A DNA stretch of 39,524 bases from Neobacillus terrae. GTDB taxonomy: Bacteria; Bacillota; Bacilli; Bacillales; Cytobacillaceae. The position numbers and the translations under genes are program-made. Shown here one piece after another: positions 33,199 to 39,524 of the stretch. The notes below the pieces were generated by a model. It ran no database searches and had not been told where the DNA came from. It saw only the letters and a program-made list of their open reading frames with translations. Each line of letters starts with the position of its first letter. The stretch's first letter is position 1. The DNA lies in NCBI RefSeq assembly GCF_011393025.1, contig NZ_JAAOEO010000029.1, forward strand, positions 1-39,524, written 5' to 3'.

Positions 33199-33215
33199 TT
33201 GGCATAATACTTGCA
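33199..33215 (+). promoter_or_regulatory. Sigma-54 promoter of rocE
   Basis: TTGGCATAATACTTGCA is a full -24/-12 match. TGCAAA half-sites (about 33121 and 33143) lie upstream as possible RocR contacts. A leader of about 270 nt follows before rocE. Confidence 0.9.
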
Positions 33216-33379
33216 AGAAAATGATTGGAATAGTGAAAAAATTAAAAAAGATTTAGACGCTGGTAATAATAAAGCGGCAGAGATCTTTTTATCAACAGGG
33301 AGATAATCCTGTTGAATGTTTCCTTTCCAAAAGGGAAATGGGAGAGAAAAATATTGTAAGCGCATTCTTGTTAGTAAGC

Positions 33380-33470
33380 CTCTGTTAAACGGATATTGTT
33401 GTTTATACTCTGTTGATTGGAGCGGAAAGTAAGCGCCTAGAGCGGAAATCAACAGACTAAGTTAACAGAG
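33380..33470 (+). repeat. Nested inverted repeats in the rocE leader (GGAGCGG palindrome, copy 2)
   Basis: The inner stem TCTGTTGATT/AATCAACAGA (33409-33418 with 33447-33456) is perfect over 10 bp and encloses GGAGCGG...GAGCGG. The outer stem CTCTGTTA/TAACAGAG (33380-33387 with 33463-33470) surrounds it. The inner part is the same repeat type as 7704-7755. It would fold in the mRNA leader just before the rocE ribosome site. Confidence 0.6.
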
Positions 33471-33493
33471 CCACTAGGAAAGGGGGAAATTTA

Positions 33494-34936
33494 ATGAATT
33501 TACAAGAAAACAAGACATCGCATGAATTAAAAAGAACAATGAAGTCTAGGCATTTATTCATGATTTCTTTAGGAGGGGTTATTGGATCAGGATTATTCCT
33601 GGGTTCTGGTTATACGATTAGCCAGGCTGGTCCAATGGGTGCAATTCTTTCCTATATTGTCGGCGGCTTTATCATGTTTTTAACCATGCTTTGCTTAGGG
33701 GAATTATCGGTCGCAATGCCGGTTTCAGGATCTTTCCAAACCTATACCACAAAATTTATAGGTCCAGGTACAGGTTTTGCACTAGGCTGGCTGTATTGGT
33801 TAGGATGGTCCGTTACCGTTGCATTGGAATTACTTGCTGCCGGTCAGCTCATGCAAAGATGGTTCCCTGGTTCACCTGTTTGGGTATGGTGTGCTATTTT
33901 TGCGATTGTTCTATTCTCTCTTAATGCACTATCTGCCCGTGCTTTTGGCGAAACGGAATTTTGGTTTTCGAGTATTAAAATTTTCGCAATCTTAGCGTTC
34001 ATAGTCTTAGGGGGCGCAGCGATGTTTGGATTAATCCACATGAAGGGTGAGCAACCAGCACCATTTTTAACGAATTTCACAGCCCATGGTCTGTTGCCAC
34101 ATGGATTTACAGCTCTTTTGATTACTATGATAACCGTAAACTTTTCGTTTCAAGGTACTGAATTAATTGGGATTGCAGCAGGGGAGAGCGAAGAACCTGA
34201 GAAAACCATTCCAAAATCGATTAAACAAACCGTCTGGCGTACGTTGTTTTTCTTCGTTTTAGCCATATTTGTTTTAGCAAGCTTAATCCCAATGAAACAA
34301 GCAGGGGTGATTGAAAGTCCATTTGTTGTTGTGTTTGACAGCATCGGAATTCCGTATGCAGCAGATATCATGAACTTTGTTATCTTAACTGCGTTACTTT
34401 CTGTAGCTAACTCTGGTTTATACGCTGCTACTCGGATGTTATATGCGATGTCAAAAGAGAAGATGGCAAGTCCTAAGCTGGCACAAGTCAACAAGCAAGG
34501 AGTTCCGTTTAACGCGCTTGTCTTAACCATTGGGATTGCACTATTATCTTTATTATCCGGCTTTTTTGCAGAGGAAACAGTTTTTGTTTGGCTGTTATCG
34601 GTTGCCGGACTTGGTGCGCAAGTTGGATGGATTTCTATTACTGCTTCACAAATAGCCTTCCGCAGGAAATTTATTCGTGAAGGCGGTAAAGTGGAGGATT
34701 TAAAATTTAAGACACCACTTTTTCCTATTTTGCCGATTATTGGCTTAACCTTAAACTGTCTTGTGCTGGCAAGTTTAGCATTTGATTCTGAGCAGCGTCT
34801 GGCGCTTTATTTAGGAGTTCCTTTTGTCGTGATTTGTTATTTAATCTACCATTTTAAAATCAAGAAAAATCGTGAAATGGATGGCTTAGTTGAACAAGAA
34901 TTAAATCTAAATGAAAATAAAAAAATGATTATTTAA
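33494..34936 (+). CDS. rocE: Arginine/ornithine permease (RocE-like)
   Basis: A 480-residue APC-superfamily amino acid permease with 12 membrane segments, collinear with B. subtilis RocE: LKRTMKSRHLFMISLGGVIG, GSFQTY.TKFI, WLYWLGW, NFSFQGTELIGIAAGESEEP, EKTIPKSIKQTVWRTL, PYAADIMNFVILTALLSVAN, IREGGKVEDLKFKTP. RocC is an alternative. It has its own sigma-54 promoter and a GAAAGGGGGAAAT ribosome site. It supplies arginine or ornithine for the divergent roc pathway. It ends at a strong terminator; intact. Confidence 0.9.
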   Translation: MNLQENKTSHELKRTMKSRHLFMISLGGVIGSGLFLGSGYTISQAGPMGAILSYIVGGFIMFLTMLCLGELSVAMPVSGSFQTYTTKFIGPGTGFALGWLYWLGWSVTVALELLAAGQLMQRWFPGSPVWVWCAIFAIVLFSLNALSARAFGETEFWFSSIKIFAILAFIVLGGAAMFGLIHMKGEQPAPFLTNFTAHGLLPHGFTALLITMITVNFSFQGTELIGIAAGESEEPEKTIPKSIKQTVWRTLFFFVLAIFVLASLIPMKQAGVIESPFVVVFDSIGIPYAADIMNFVILTALLSVANSGLYAATRMLYAMSKEKMASPKLAQVNKQGVPFNALVLTIGIALLSLLSGFFAEETVFVWLLSVAGLGAQVGWISITASQIAFRRKFIREGGKVEDLKFKTPLFPILPIIGLTLNCLVLASLAFDSEQRLALYLGVPFVVICYLIYHFKIKKNREMDGLVEQELNLNENKKMII

Positions 34937-34945
34937 ACCAACCAA

Positions 34946-34981
34946 AAACGCTTGGATCCGTCCAAGCGTTTATTGTTTTTT
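34946..34981 (+). terminator. Terminator of rocE
   Basis: An 11-bp perfect stem AAACGCTTGGA/TCCAAGCGTTT followed by ATTGTTTTTTT. Confidence 0.9.
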
Positions 34982-35138
34982 TGTTAAGAGTATGTAAACA
35001 ATGGATACTAATATGGAGGTGATATAAGATGAAAGATTCACTAAGCAGGATATCCATTGGGTTAGAAGAGATAGTACCAGCCATTAGATAAGAGAAGTTC
35101 ATCACTAAACAACGAACATAGCAGCTTTAGTTAAAATT

Positions 35139-35539
35139 TTGTGGAATAAATCTGATGTTAAAAGAGTTGAATCTGTTTTATTTTTGGAAGATTGGTATCT
35201 GGTTCTAAAAAACTATGCAACTTTTAAGGGAAGGGCAAGATTAAGAAATATTAGATGCTCCAAAAACAGCTATATTGTAACCTTGACCAATCTATTTATA
35301 CCGTTTCACTTGATAATCCTGCTGAAAAAAAGCGGAATGATATTTGGTGGATAGATCCTGATGGCTCTAATATCGAGGAAGTTATAAATAATATTAAACA
35401 ATCTTTTCTAAGTGATGGATTAGTGTGGTTTCTGAAAAATACTGACTTAAAGACTGCGTTTAAAGAAATTGAAAGTGAGCACGATTCATTTAATAAATTC
35501 TACAAGGCAAGGTATTTTGCAGAACATTTAAAACGATGA
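35139..35539 (+). pseudogene. Broken gene of unknown function (possibly DUF4304-like)
   Basis: Two overlapping partial frames. The second (35255-35539) encodes LDNPAEKKRNDIWWIDPDGS and further NIEEVINNIKQSFLSDGLVW. Its 'WW-x-x-DPDGSNIEEV...W' pattern faintly recalls DUF4304 proteins. The first (35139-35354) has no matching frame end and no ribosome site. A short start-like frame with a good ribosome site at 35030 stops after 20 codons. Together these suggest the wreck of one gene. The family guess is weak. Confidence 0.35.
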
Positions 35540-35646
35540 TTTAAAGTTTGAAAAGTACAGTTATTTATTAGAAAGGGAGCAAAAAAGGATTGATGGCTTA
35601 TTCTAATTAAAATATTTAAAATTGAAAACAAAAAAGGAGTTAATTA

Positions 35647-36152
35647 ATGCGTGATAAAAAAATACGAGGTTTAAACCGTAAAACAAGAAATTTGGTTAAT
35701 AGACTGGTGCAAGAAACAAATAAATTCCCTTCAGATTTTTATAACAGATATTGGCATTTGCACTTGCCAGTTGCAAAAGATTTTATTTCTTCAAGTAAAA
35801 CACCCTTTGGAATAAGAAAGCTATGTATTAAAACCCTTTTATCTAGGGCTGAAACCTTGATTAAAATAAATCCAATTATTTCTAAAAAACTCGTGTAGTG
35901 GTTGCAATAGATTTACCAGGGTTATGGAATTCGCAAATTATAGTGTTTTTGGGTAATTCACACTTTGAAGGTTTCTTTGAGAGGAATGACCAATATCAGA
36001 AGTGGAATCCCATTTCTAAAGATAGGAATTTTGAAAGTGAATGGAGAATACATATTCCAGAGAATTTAAATGTTAAAGGCTTTAACGAAGTAATATCTGA
36101 TGATGATGGAGAAATTTATTTTGGAGAAATCTGGTTAATGGGTGAGTTGTAA
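35647..36152 (+). pseudogene. DUF3916-like protein gene split by a one-base frameshift
   Basis: The first frame (35647-35898) reads MRDKKIRGLNRKTRNLVNRL and continues to KINPIISKK. The second (to 36152) reads VVVAIDLPGLWNSQIIVFLG and ends IYFGEIWLMGEL. One added A in the A6 run at about 35884-35889 joins them as ...ISKK-TRVVVAIDLPG..., a product of 168 residues. The whole strongly recalls DUF3916 proteins (memory, not searched), whose function is unknown. An AAAAAGGAGTTAATTA ribosome site precedes the ATG. Frameshift in a homopolymer may be a mutation, a sequencing error or slippage. Members often lie near toxin/immunity-type genes; no such partner is visible here. Confidence 0.65.
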
Positions 36153-36163
36153 AATTCCTTCTT

Positions 36164-36245
36164 GAACTAAAGGGGGCTTGAGTTCAAAAAGGGGTTGCAG
36201 CGGCAGCTCCTTTTCTTTTGGAGCTAAGTGGCAGGTTAGTCTAAG
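36164..36245 (+). repeat. Dispersed intergenic repeat, copy G (best complete copy)
   Basis: Blocks in order: GAACTAAAGGGGGCTTGAGT-TCAA, GGGGTTGCAGCGGCAGCTCC, TTTTCTTTTGGAGCTAAGTG, GCAGGTTAGTCTAAG. The centre forms a GC hairpin and the flanks hold partial CTAAC/GTTAG palindromes. It lies 12 bp after the DUF3916-like gene. Confidence 0.7.
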
Positions 36246-36790
36246 ACCAACGGGGAAAAAGAAGTAATAATTTTAAAAGTGTTGCTTTATGCCACTTAAA
36301 TCTGTTCCACTGCAGTAGCTCTTTATAAAATCAATTATTTTTTGCGCAAGTATTTGGCTCCGCCTACGCCAAATACAGTGATAGCCACTCATGCTATCCC
36401 CACTAAAATTTATTTTAAAGTAAAATTATTAAAAGAATATGTATTTTGTGTAATAAAATTTTTAATTATTGATTACTTAGTGGGTTAACCTTGACCTTAA
36501 CAAACAGGTTTAAATGTTAAAGATTTAGCTGCCATTTTATGGAACTATTGAGGGAGATTAATTCAATAAGAGAAACTGTATATTTATGTCTCATAAGACC
36601 CTTACTGTTAATTACCGAGATTTCCAGGGCAAGTTGGAAAAATACAATCATTAGTTTAATTATTGTGTTCATTCTAAGTGGAAGCAAAGTGGGTGCATAC
36701 CTCCATAAATTTCTTATGTATTAAGGTCTTCAGTAGGCTGACTACACCTTAAACTATGAAGAGTGTTTTTGGAACTTGAAAAAAATGTAG
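36246..36790. other. AT-rich stretch with two adjacent hairpins, no clear gene
   Basis: Two neighbouring hairpins: GTATTTGGC/GCCAAATAC (36350-36358 with 36368-36376) and GATAGC/GCTATC (about 36380-36398), the second enclosed by AGTG/CACT. A 61-codon hydrophobic frame at 36539-36724 lacks a ribosome site and is not called. The paired hairpins could be the end of a lost mobile element or replicon. Confidence 0.4.
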
Positions 36791-36797
36791 TAAAGCA

Positions 36798-36940
36798 AGT
36801 CATAATTCAATACCACCAGATATTGAATGAGGGGTGGTCCTATCCAATCCTGTGCGGGAAGCCGAGATAGGACCAAGAGACAAAGGGCTGTGAGTAAAAT
36901 CAACATCGTCAGAATTTCAGACTCACCTTAAGTACTATTA
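36798..36940 (+). ncRNA. Unassigned stretch with dense potential RNA structure
   Basis: ATTCAATA/TATTGAAT forms a perfect 8-bp stem whose loop (ACCACC) is complementary to GGTGGT a few bases downstream, a pseudoknot layout. TGGTCCTATC/GATAGGACCA forms a 10-bp stem around CCTGTGCGGGAAGCC. GTGAGT/ACTCAC forms a third helix. No reading frame runs through it. I could not match it to a known riboswitch or RNA class; transcription is unproven. Confidence 0.35.
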
Positions 36941-37072
36941 ACAAAACGAAGAAAATTATACATTTACTTTTTAATAAGCTAATTGTATACCCTCAACTAT
37001 GTAGCGAGGAAATAAAAAAACAGACTGAATGTGATGTCTACTTAACTTAGTATCCTCTATTCATATATATAA

Positions 37073-37246
37073 TTAATCAATCTTGGATTTTATCAACCTG
37101 TTGTATTTTTCTTCAAGTTCATGAAGCCTTTTGGAGAACCTAATTGCTTCGTTGCTAAATATGCCATGCTTTGTTTTGAGATCAAACAGTCTTTCTTTGA
37201 AAACTTTGAGCTGTATTTCGAGAAACTGTTTTGATAAGGAAGACAT
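37073..37246 (-). CDS. Spo0E-like small regulatory peptide (divergent)
   Basis: A 57-residue helical hairpin protein (starts MSSLSKQFLEIQLKVFKERL, then FDLKTKHGIFSNEAIRFSKRLHELEEKYNRL). Size and layout fit Spo0E-like aspartyl-phosphate phosphatases, which dephosphorylate Spo0A~P and delay sporulation. The signature SQELD reads SKRLH, so the Asp that matters for activity in the family is missing; it may be inactive or only Spo0E-shaped. ATG 37246 follows AAGGAGG, preferred over a TTG start 10 codons earlier. Monocistronic. Family call is tentative. Confidence 0.55.
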   Translation of the reverse strand: MSSLSKQFLEIQLKVFKERLFDLKTKHGIFSNEAIRFSKRLHELEEKYNRLIKSKID

Positions 37247-37399
37247 TTTTAACCTCCTTTTTACAATGATATACAAACATATAAAAATTATTTTACCAAA
37301 ATGTTTTAATAGTAAACTTAAAGTTTTTGTAAAGATAGTGACAATAAACTGACCAATTGGGTTTTATTATTTCGTAATGATTAGTATGGTCATACTGCT

Positions 37400-37458
37400 C
37401 ATTAACCTCATTAACGGAGCTGCGTTTTCTTATTGTGCTAACGGGAAGTTTAGTTAAA
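37400..37458 (+). repeat. Dispersed intergenic repeat, copy H (partial)
   Basis: ATTAACGGAGCTGCGTTTTC, TTATTGTGCTAACGGGAAGT, TTAGTTAAAG. Right half of the family with a compressed left half. Confidence 0.55.
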
Positions 37459-37507
37459 GATGTGTCCTAACATATTTATAATATAAACATACTTCAGAAT
37501 ATTTACG

Positions 37508-37536
37508 TTGACTTCAAGAAAATTATTGAATAAACT
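37508..37536 (+). promoter_or_regulatory. Sigma-A promoter of the T-box leader
   Basis: TTGACT (37508-37513), a 17-bp spacer, and TAAACT (37531-37536). The transcript would start about 50 nt before the T-box conserved part. Confidence 0.6.
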
Positions 37537-37589
37537 ATTGGTAATTATCAAATAAATAAAATGAAGAGAAAAAGTAAAATGATATTGTT

Positions 37590-37852
37590 TTTCACCAGAG
37601 AGCTTCGGTAGCTGAAAAGAAGCAAAAACATTCATTTGAACAATGGTCTCTGAGCTTCGTACTGAACGTACTTTTTGTATTAGTAGCTTACGACGGGATT
37701 TGGCACTCGTTATCAATGTCACAGTATAAGAGTAATATTTAATACTCCGTACTTGTTGAGGCAAATAGTGTGAGCTATTTGCAAATTAAGGTGGTACCAC
37801 GTGGAAATTCAAACCTCGTCCTTAACTATTACAGTTAAGGCGAGGTTTTTTT
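37590..37852 (+). promoter_or_regulatory. T-box leader (tRNA-Met-sensing) of metG
   Basis: A classic T-box. The conserved AGAGAGCTTCGGTAGCTGAA at about 37598 belongs to stem I, and TCTCT later pairs back. A candidate Met specifier ATG lies in GAACAATGGTCTC (37643-37645). The antiterminator T-box AAGGTGGTACCACG is at about 37788-37801. The terminator stem AACCTCG-CCTTAAC/GTTAAGGCGAGGTT (37812-37847) is followed by T7. Uncharged tRNA-Met should allow read-through into the synthetase gene. The leader looks intact although the gene behind it is broken. Confidence 0.9.
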
Positions 37853-37890
37853 GTTTTCAAAATTAAAATCATATCGGGAGGTTTTTATTA

Positions 37891-38987
37891 ATGAGTGTTT
37901 TTATTGGTGGGGCTTGGGCTTATGCGAATGGCTCATTACATTTAGGTCATATTACAAGTTTGTACCTGGAGATATTCTTGCGAGATATTACCGTTTAAGG
38001 GGAGAAATAGTTTTATATGTTTCAGGAAGCGATTGTAATGGAACTCCTATTACAATTAGGGCAAAGCAAGAAGGTGTAACGCCAAAAGAGATTGCGGACC
38101 GTTATCACCAGGAATTTGCAGATTGTTTTGCAAGATTAGGATTCACATATGATACATATACAAGAACAGACACAACATATCACCATAAAATCGTTCAAGA
38201 GATATTTCTAGAGTTGCTTGATAAAGGCTACATCTATAAAAAGGAAATTGAACAAACCTATTGTGAATATGAGCAGCAATTTTTACCTGATCGTTATGTT
38301 GAGGGTATTTGTCCTCATTGTGGTGCAAATGCTCGTGGTGACCAATGTGATGCTTGCTCAAGCGTGTTAGAACCATTTGAATTGCTTGATAGAAAATGTA
38401 AAATATGCGGGAATCCCCCTATAACAAGGTTCACAGAGCATTTTTACTTTTCTTTAAGCTCTTTCCAAAATGTCTTGGAAAACTATACTCAAGAAGCAGA
38501 GGACAAGAACCTATGGAGGGAAAATGCTATTTCTCTTACGAAACGGTATTTAAAGGAAGGATTGCAAGATAGAGCCGTTTCGAGGGATTTGCCTATTGGG
38601 GTAAGTGTTCCAATTGTTGGATATGAAGATAAGAAAATCTATGTTTGGATTGAGGCTTTATCAGGATACTATACAGCAAGTAAACTATGGGCAAAGGAAA
38701 CAAATAATGATGACTCAACGTTTTGGAATACCTCTGCTCAATCTTATTATGTTCACGGAAAAGATAATATCCCTTTTCATTCGATTATATGGGCTGGAAT
38801 TCTTGCTGGTCTTGGAAAAGAACCATTGCCTACGCATATTGTTTCAAACGAGTATTTGACTTTGGAAAAGAAAAAATTATCTACAAGTAAAAATTGGGCT
38901 GTTTGGGTTCCAGATATTTTAGAAAGATACGAACCAGATTCTATTAGGTACTTCTTAACAATCAACGCACCAGGTTATCATCATTAG
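37891..38987 (+). pseudogene. metG: Methionyl-tRNA synthetase, frameshifted and 3'-truncated
   Basis: GGGAGGTTTTTATTA-ATG (37891) starts MSVFIGGAWAYANGSLHLGH, the class-I synthetase N-terminus with the HLGH motif. About 24 codons in (near 37957-37964) one base is lost, and the protein goes on in another frame as VPGDILARYYRLRGE. It then continues through the zinc-knuckle Cys groups (CPHCGAN, CDACSS, CKICGNP) and the KMSKS-type LEKKKLSTSKNW to DSIRYFLTINAP. There the homology ends: GYHH-stop follows in frame, and the anticodon-binding domain is missing. It cannot make a normal enzyme. It is probably a redundant second copy whose working version lies elsewhere. Confidence 0.88.
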
Positions 38988-39107
38988 TACTATCCACAGT
39001 ATCACCATTATCCACATCATCATTATTACCACCATTATCCACATCATCATCATTATCCACATCATCATCATTATCCACATCATCATTATTACCATCCTGG
39101 ATATTAG
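38973..39107 (+). repeat. 18-bp tandem repeats coding a His/Tyr/Pro-rich tail
   Basis: In the frame of metG the DNA reads YHH-stop-YYPQYHHYPHHHYYHH and onward, with units of TATCCACATCATCATCAT (YPHHHH) and variants, ending HPGY-stop at 39105-39107. The pattern resembles the C-terminal tails of Bacillus spore-coat-type proteins. It directly abuts the broken end of metG with no start codon of its own, so it is the 3' end of another gene joined to metG by deletion or recombination. The minus strand also shows an Asp/Asn-rich open frame, a shadow of the repeat. Confidence 0.75.
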
Positions 39108-39290
39108 GAAAGCTAAGTTGTGGGGAGGATAGTATTGTGTTACTGTCAAAATAGGTTTGGAGCAACGCCGAGTACGTAGAGCAGAAGAAATAATAAGGCC
39201 TAATGAACAACGCCGGTTTCCGTAGTTTACAACAAATTCTTTAAATATATAGCACTGAAAATGTCTTAAATTGTTAGATTGTTTTATGTT
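39108..39290. other. Non-coding remainder after the His-rich repeat
   Basis: A short open segment (GLEQRRVRRAEEIIRPNEQR, about 39153-39215) has no start or ribosome site. Possible relic; nothing else is recognised. Confidence 0.3.
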
Positions 39291-39372
39291 CTCCTTGTTG
39301 AACGGGTGCGTTTCTACAATACGTGGAGACTCATTTTTCTTATTAGAGTAATGATCAGGTTAGTTGAAAAAC
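39291..39372 (+). repeat. Dispersed intergenic repeat, copy I
   Basis: TCCTTGTTGAACGGGTGCGT, a diverged centre with a TACGTGGAGACTC run, TTTTTCTTATTAGAGTAATG and ATCAGGTTAGTTGAA. Both outer blocks are present. It lies 3' of the yjcZ terminator. Confidence 0.65.
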
Positions 39373-39383
39373 GGATAAAAACC

Positions 39384-39418
39384 AAAAGGACAGATTAAAC
39401 TAACCAATCTGTCCTTTT
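39384..39418. terminator. Bidirectional terminator after the YjcZ gene
   Basis: A 13-bp perfect stem AAAAGGACAGATT/AATCTGTCCTTTT, loop aaactaac, with T runs on either strand. Confidence 0.85.
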
Positions 39419-39428
39419 TTCCGTACAA

Positions 39429-39518
39429 TTAGTAGAATACGAAAGAAGTTCCTACAATGATAAGGAGAATAAACAGTACCACGATTAACGCAAACGACGT
39501 TCCAAGTCCATCACTCAT
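39429..39518 (-). CDS. YjcZ-family sporulation peptide
   Basis: A 29-residue hydrophobic peptide: MSDGLGTSFALIVVLFILLI then IVGTSFVFY, one membrane helix with short ends. It is too small for usual ORF cut-offs. Size, the 'FALIVVLFILLIIVG' core and the aromatic C-terminus fit the short YjcZ/YmcZ-type proteins that Bacilli make during sporulation (family knowledge). The ribosome site would lie at or beyond the window edge, so only 6 bp upstream can be seen. A terminator follows. Confidence 0.8.
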   Translation of the reverse strand: MSDGLGTSFALIVVLFILLIIVGTSFVFY

Positions 39519-39524
39519 GTATAA

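Noticed and set aside
36539..36724. 61-codon hydrophobic frame
   Set aside because: There is no ribosome site at the proper distance, no family resemblance, and it lies in an AT-rich gap.
36840..36900. Resemblance of GTGCGGGAAGCC to a group II intron 5' end or a cobalamin riboswitch
   Set aside because: No domain V, no intron-encoded protein, and the conserved B12-box order is absent.
38990..39100. Regular short repeats that look like a small CRISPR array
   Set aside because: Units are 18 bp, contiguous without unique spacers, and translate to YPHHHH in the metG frame; this is a coding tandem repeat.
38955..39210. Minus-strand open frames across the repeat, rich in Asp/Asn or Met/Ile
   Set aside because: They are the complement of the His/Tyr repeat and have no ribosome site or family match.

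Overview
The window reads as chromosome of a low-GC, spore-forming Bacillaceae bacterium (Bacillus/Neobacillus-like). The basis is strong AGGAGG-type ribosome sites, RocR/RocA/RocD/RocG/RocE proteins close to those of Bacillus subtilis, a T-box leader, a Spo0E-like peptide, a YjcZ-type sporulation peptide and a coat-protein-like His/Tyr repeat. The species cannot be fixed from the sequence alone.

Layout. (1) 0-2.8 kb: a HAD phosphatase, a CPBP-type membrane protease and a 1.1 kb non-coding stretch. (2) 2.8-20 kb: a polyamine catabolism block. It holds a PuuP-type putrescine importer, two small genes (one a lipoyl/biotin-domain-like protein), a sigma-54 activator, an aldehyde dehydrogenase, putrescine aminotransferase (PatA), GABA aminotransferase (GabT), succinate-semialdehyde dehydrogenase (GabD), a spermidine/putrescine ABC importer (PotD-B-C-A order) and a Tat-exported flavin amine oxidase. 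Together these take putrescine to succinate: uptake, 4-aminobutanal, GABA, succinate semialdehyde, succinate. The block lies between two ~45 bp direct repeats resembling the 3' end of a tRNA (about 2455-2500 and 20205-20252). A truncated tyrosine recombinase sits just outside the right copy. (3) 20.3-26.8 kb: accessory genes: integrase relic, ECF sigma/anti-sigma pair, ArsR-type repressor pair, a glutamine-amidotransferase-like protein, a GC-richer secreted glycerophosphodiesterase and a decayed transporter. (4) 27-35 kb: arginine/ornithine catabolism: RocR and, divergently, rocA-rocD-rocG, then rocE. (5) 35-39.5 kb: a decaying region with a frameshifted DUF3916-like gene, a Spo0E-like peptide, a broken methionyl-tRNA synthetase gene behind an intact-looking T-box, and a YjcZ peptide.

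Control. Five near-consensus sigma-54 (-24/-12) promoters lie before puuP, the small-gene pair, the aldehyde dehydrogenase/patA/gabT/gabD operon, rocA and rocE. The two encoded sigma-54 activators are the obvious regulators, one per block. TATGCA-type sites recur upstream of the three polyamine-block promoters, and TGCAAA/TTTGC palindromes precede rocA.

The most unusual points are these. A lipoyl-like small gene stands beside sigma-54 promoters in both catabolic blocks, intact in one and a frameshifted relic in the other. The polyamine block has direct-repeat boundaries. About nine copies of a dispersed intergenic repeat occur only in the accessory parts. A metG relic runs in frame into a His/Tyr-rich repeat. 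An unassigned stretch at 36.8-36.95 kb is rich in potential RNA structure. Many genes are broken by single-base changes, some of which could be sequencing errors.
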